A DNA stretch of 6,070 bases, taken from positions 1-6,070 of the forward strand of contig JAJZTU010000210.1 of NCBI GenBank assembly GCA_021848765.1, read 5' to 3'. Source of the DNA: Bacillota bacterium. GTDB lineage: Bacteria > Bacillota > GCA-003054495 > Carboxydocellales > JAJZTU01. The notes beneath the pieces are model-generated. The model saw only the letters and a list, made by a program, of their open reading frames with translations. It was not told the origin of the DNA and searched no databases. Shown here piece after piece: positions 4,502-6,070 of this stretch. A program made the translations under genes and the position numbers. How positions within the stretch are numbered: the stretch's first letter is position 1; each line of letters opens with the position of its first letter.

Positions 4502-5851
4502 GTGAATTACGCAGATATGTATAAACAGAAACTGGTATCTGCAGATGAAGCCGTTAAGGTTGTTAAATCTGGTGATTGGGTTGATTACGGTGGTTTTGCC
4601 GGTCAGGCCATTGTGCTGGACCGGGCTCTGGCCAAGCGCAAAGACGAGCTTAAAGATGTTAAAATCCGGGCTTGCACCAGGGTACAGGGTGTCCCTGAGG
4701 TAGTAAAGGCCGATACCACACATGAACATTTTACATATAGTAACTGGCATTTTAGCGGTGGGGACCGCAAGCTTCATGATCAGGGATTGTGCTTTTACAA
4801 CCCCATACTCTACAGGGATGTCCCCAGCTATTACCGGGAGCAAATCGATGTTGATGTAATCATGTTCCAGGTTAGTCCCATGGACAAACATGGCTTTTTT
4901 AACTTTGGCCTGCAAAACTCTTTTACCAAGGCCACTATTGAAAAAGCCAGGTACGTTATCGTGGAAGTAAATGAAAACATGCCCAGAGTGCTTGGCGGAA
5001 AAGAAGAATGTATTCATATCTCCAAGGTTGACTACATCGTAGAGGGCGAAAATCCTAAACTTCCTGCCCTGCCCGAATCCCCCATCAGTGAGACCGACCA
5101 GAAGATTGCTGAGCTTATTGTGAGTCAACTTGAGGACGGCAGTTGTATTCAGTTAGGTATTGGCGGTATGCCCAATGCTGTCGGAAAACTAATTGCCCAA
5201 TCTGACCTCAAGGATCTGGGGGTCCATACGGAAATGTTCGTAGATGCCTATGTGGATATGTATGAAGCTGGGCGGGTTACCGGCGCCAAAAAACACCTTG
5301 ATAAATATAAAATGGTGTTTACCTTCGGGCTGGGTTCTCAGAAGCTTTACGACTTCGTTAACGATAATCCGGCGGTGGCCTCCTACCCTGTTAATTATAC
5401 AAACAGGCCTGACAATATTGCCTTAAACGACAAAGTAGTCGCGATCAATAACTGTGTGGAGGTTGACCTTTTCAGCCAGGTCTGCTCCGAATCCTCCGGA
5501 ACCAGGCATATCAGCGGTACCGGCGGGCAGTTTGATTTTTGTGAAGGCGCCTACTGGTCTAAGGGCGGGAAGGCCTTCCTCTGCTTTACTTCCACCTTCA
5601 CCACCAAGACCGGGGAACTGGTATCCCGGATTAAGCCAATCCTGACCCCCGGGGCCATTGTTACCGCTACCCGGACTGTTGTGCACTACCTTGTAACCGA
5701 GTACGGCATGGTCAACCTCAAAGGCCGTTCCACCTGGGAAAGAGCTGAAGCCCTTATCTCCATCGCTCACCCGCAATTCCGGGATGAACTGATCCGGGAA
5801 GCAGAAAAAATCAATATTTGGAGAAAATCCAACAAAAAGGACAACTATTAA
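4502..5851 (+). CDS. Acetyl-CoA hydrolase/transferase family CoA-transferase, butyryl-CoA:acetate or 4-hydroxybutyrate type
   Basis: A 449-residue cytoplasmic family I CoA-transferase that exchanges CoA between a short-chain acyl-CoA and acetate or a related acid. Visible marks: the N-terminal LVSADEAVKVVKSGDWVDYGG (about 11-31), strongly like butyryl-CoA:acetate CoA-transferases; the glycine loop GIGGMPNAV (219-227); LGVHTEM with the expected catalytic glutamate E244, which forms the glutamyl-CoA thioester intermediate; CSESSGTRHISGTGGQFDF, with SGTGGQFDF at 338-346; and the C-terminal TEYGMVNLKGRSTWERAEALISIAHPQFRDEL. GTG 4502 is chosen for its ribosome site and because it gives the usual 440-450 residues; ATG 4460 would add 14 residues. 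The gene is monocistronic, bounded by hairpins. Such enzymes produce or activate butyrate, 4-hydroxybutyrate or similar acids in fermenting and syntrophic Clostridia. The exact substrate cannot be read from sequence; a longer Cat1-type succinyl-CoA enzyme is less likely. Confidence 0.92.
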   Translation: MNYADMYKQKLVSADEAVKVVKSGDWVDYGGFAGQAIVLDRALAKRKDELKDVKIRACTRVQGVPEVVKADTTHEHFTYSNWHFSGGDRKLHDQGLCFYNPILYRDVPSYYREQIDVDVIMFQVSPMDKHGFFNFGLQNSFTKATIEKARYVIVEVNENMPRVLGGKEECIHISKVDYIVEGENPKLPALPESPISETDQKIAELIVSQLEDGSCIQLGIGGMPNAVGKLIAQSDLKDLGVHTEMFVDAYVDMYEAGRVTGAKKHLDKYKMVFTFGLGSQKLYDFVNDNPAVASYPVNYTNRPDNIALNDKVVAINNCVEVDLFSQVCSESSGTRHISGTGGQFDFCEGAYWSKGGKAFLCFTSTFTTKTGELVSRIKPILTPGAIVTATRTVVHYLVTEYGMVNLKGRSTWERAEALISIAHPQFRDELIREAEKINIWRKSNKKDNY

Positions 5852-5859
5852 TATTCGCG

Positions 5860-5887
5860 CCGTCCCCACCGGTTTTGGCGGGGGCGG
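5860..5887 (+). repeat. GC-rich hairpin just after the CoA-transferase stop
   Basis: CCGTCCCC (5860-5867) pairs over eight positions, one of them T-G, with GGGGGCGG (5880-5887) around a 12-base loop, starting nine bases after the stop. It has no T run, so it is not itself a terminator; it may protect the 3' end or add to the terminator that follows. Confidence 0.55.
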
Positions 5888-5896
5888 GCAACCCAT

Positions 5897-5939
5897 AAAA
5901 GTACCCGGCAGTGTAGAAAACTGCCGGGTACTTTTTTTT
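5897..5939 (+). terminator. Strong intrinsic terminator of the CoA-transferase gene
   Basis: AAAAGTACCCGGCAGT (5897-5912) pairs perfectly over 16 bases with ACTGCCGGGTACTTTT (5920-5935) around a seven-base loop, and Ts continue to 5939, eight in all. It is a textbook Rho-independent terminator. Because the stem ends in AAAA on the other side, it can also act leftward on a converging transcript, which would suit the possible minus-strand gene to its right. Confidence 0.93.
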
Positions 5940-5950
5940 GCCCGGAAAAT

Positions 5951-6070
5951 TTATAGCTCTAAATGCCTTTTGTTTTTTATACCTGTATATAATTTCTGTG
6001 ACCTTCCGCCTACTAGCTCCATACCATGTATCAAGGCCAACTCTAAATAGGGAAAGTTGAACTCCATATC
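5951..6070 (-). CDS. Possible 3' end of a small convergent gene, or a complete 38-residue ORF
   Basis: The minus strand is open from the right edge for 39 codons to a TAA at 5951-5953. The peptide includes FNFPYLELALIHGMELVGG followed by RSQKLYTGIKNKRHLEL. An ATG at 6067 could start a 38-residue protein, but any ribosome site lies outside the window. The stretch LELALIHG...SQKL...I faintly recalls Spo0E-like phosphatases (small sporulation regulators with an SQxLD motif), but the aspartate is a tyrosine here and the spacing is short by two, so I do not assign it. The bidirectional terminator lies 12 bases beyond its stop, which is where one would be expected. A 39-codon open frame can arise by chance. 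Confidence 0.3.
   Translation of the reverse strand, partial: DMEFNFPYLELALIHGMELVGGRSQKLYTGIKNKRHLEL

Noticed and set aside
4439..5128. Minus-strand open frame of 229 codons opposite the CoA-transferase
   Set aside because: It is antisense to a clearly real, fully conserved gene and has no recognisable family features.

Overview
The window looks like chromosome from an anaerobic, low-to-mid GC, Gram-positive bacterium of the Clostridia, most like the Peptococcaceae/Pelotomaculum/Desulfotomaculum group. This is inferred from protein style: a DUF3786 protein, a butyrate-type CoA-transferase, a heterodisulfide reductase C start, and strong AGGAGG ribosome binding sites. No rRNA, tRNA, CRISPR array or insertion sequence was seen.

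Left third (1-2732, all minus strand). A large sigma-54-dependent activator (GAF-PAS-AAA+-Fis HTH) reads leftward and ends at 588. Beyond its stop come a cluster of hairpins (501-589), an array of TGTCYCA-type direct repeats largely phased at 11 bp (361-469), a long dyad with GGACA/TGTCC half-sites (287-338), and a near-consensus -24/-12 sigma-54 promoter (192-207). Then comes the first 43 codons of an HdrC-like iron-sulfur protein that leaves the window at base 1. The layout is a complete enhancer-dependent switch: activator, enhancer, sigma-54 promoter, target. The simplest reading is that this activator turns on a heterodisulfide-reductase (electron-transfer) operon lying to the left.

Middle (2733-4300). 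A roughly 300-base divergent intergenic region has a weak sigma-54-like site facing the activator. It is followed on the plus strand by a DUF3786 protein of unknown function. Next is a stand-alone acetolactate synthase regulatory subunit (ilvN) with its own good housekeeping promoter (TTGACA-18-TATAAT) and its own hairpin terminator. No catalytic ilvB is adjacent. The normally glycine positions 14 and 27 of its ACT domain are both alanine.

Right (4300-6070). A monocistronic acetyl-CoA hydrolase/transferase-family CoA-transferase, most like butyryl-CoA:acetate or 4-hydroxybutyrate CoA-transferases, follows a 200-base leader and ends at a very strong intrinsic terminator. A short open frame on the minus strand enters from the right edge and may be the end of a small convergent gene.

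The theme is fermentative or syntrophic energy metabolism: Hdr-type electron transfer under sigma-54 control, and CoA exchange on short-chain fatty acids. I do not see direct evidence that the left and right halves are co-regulated: the enhancer repeats occur only on the left.
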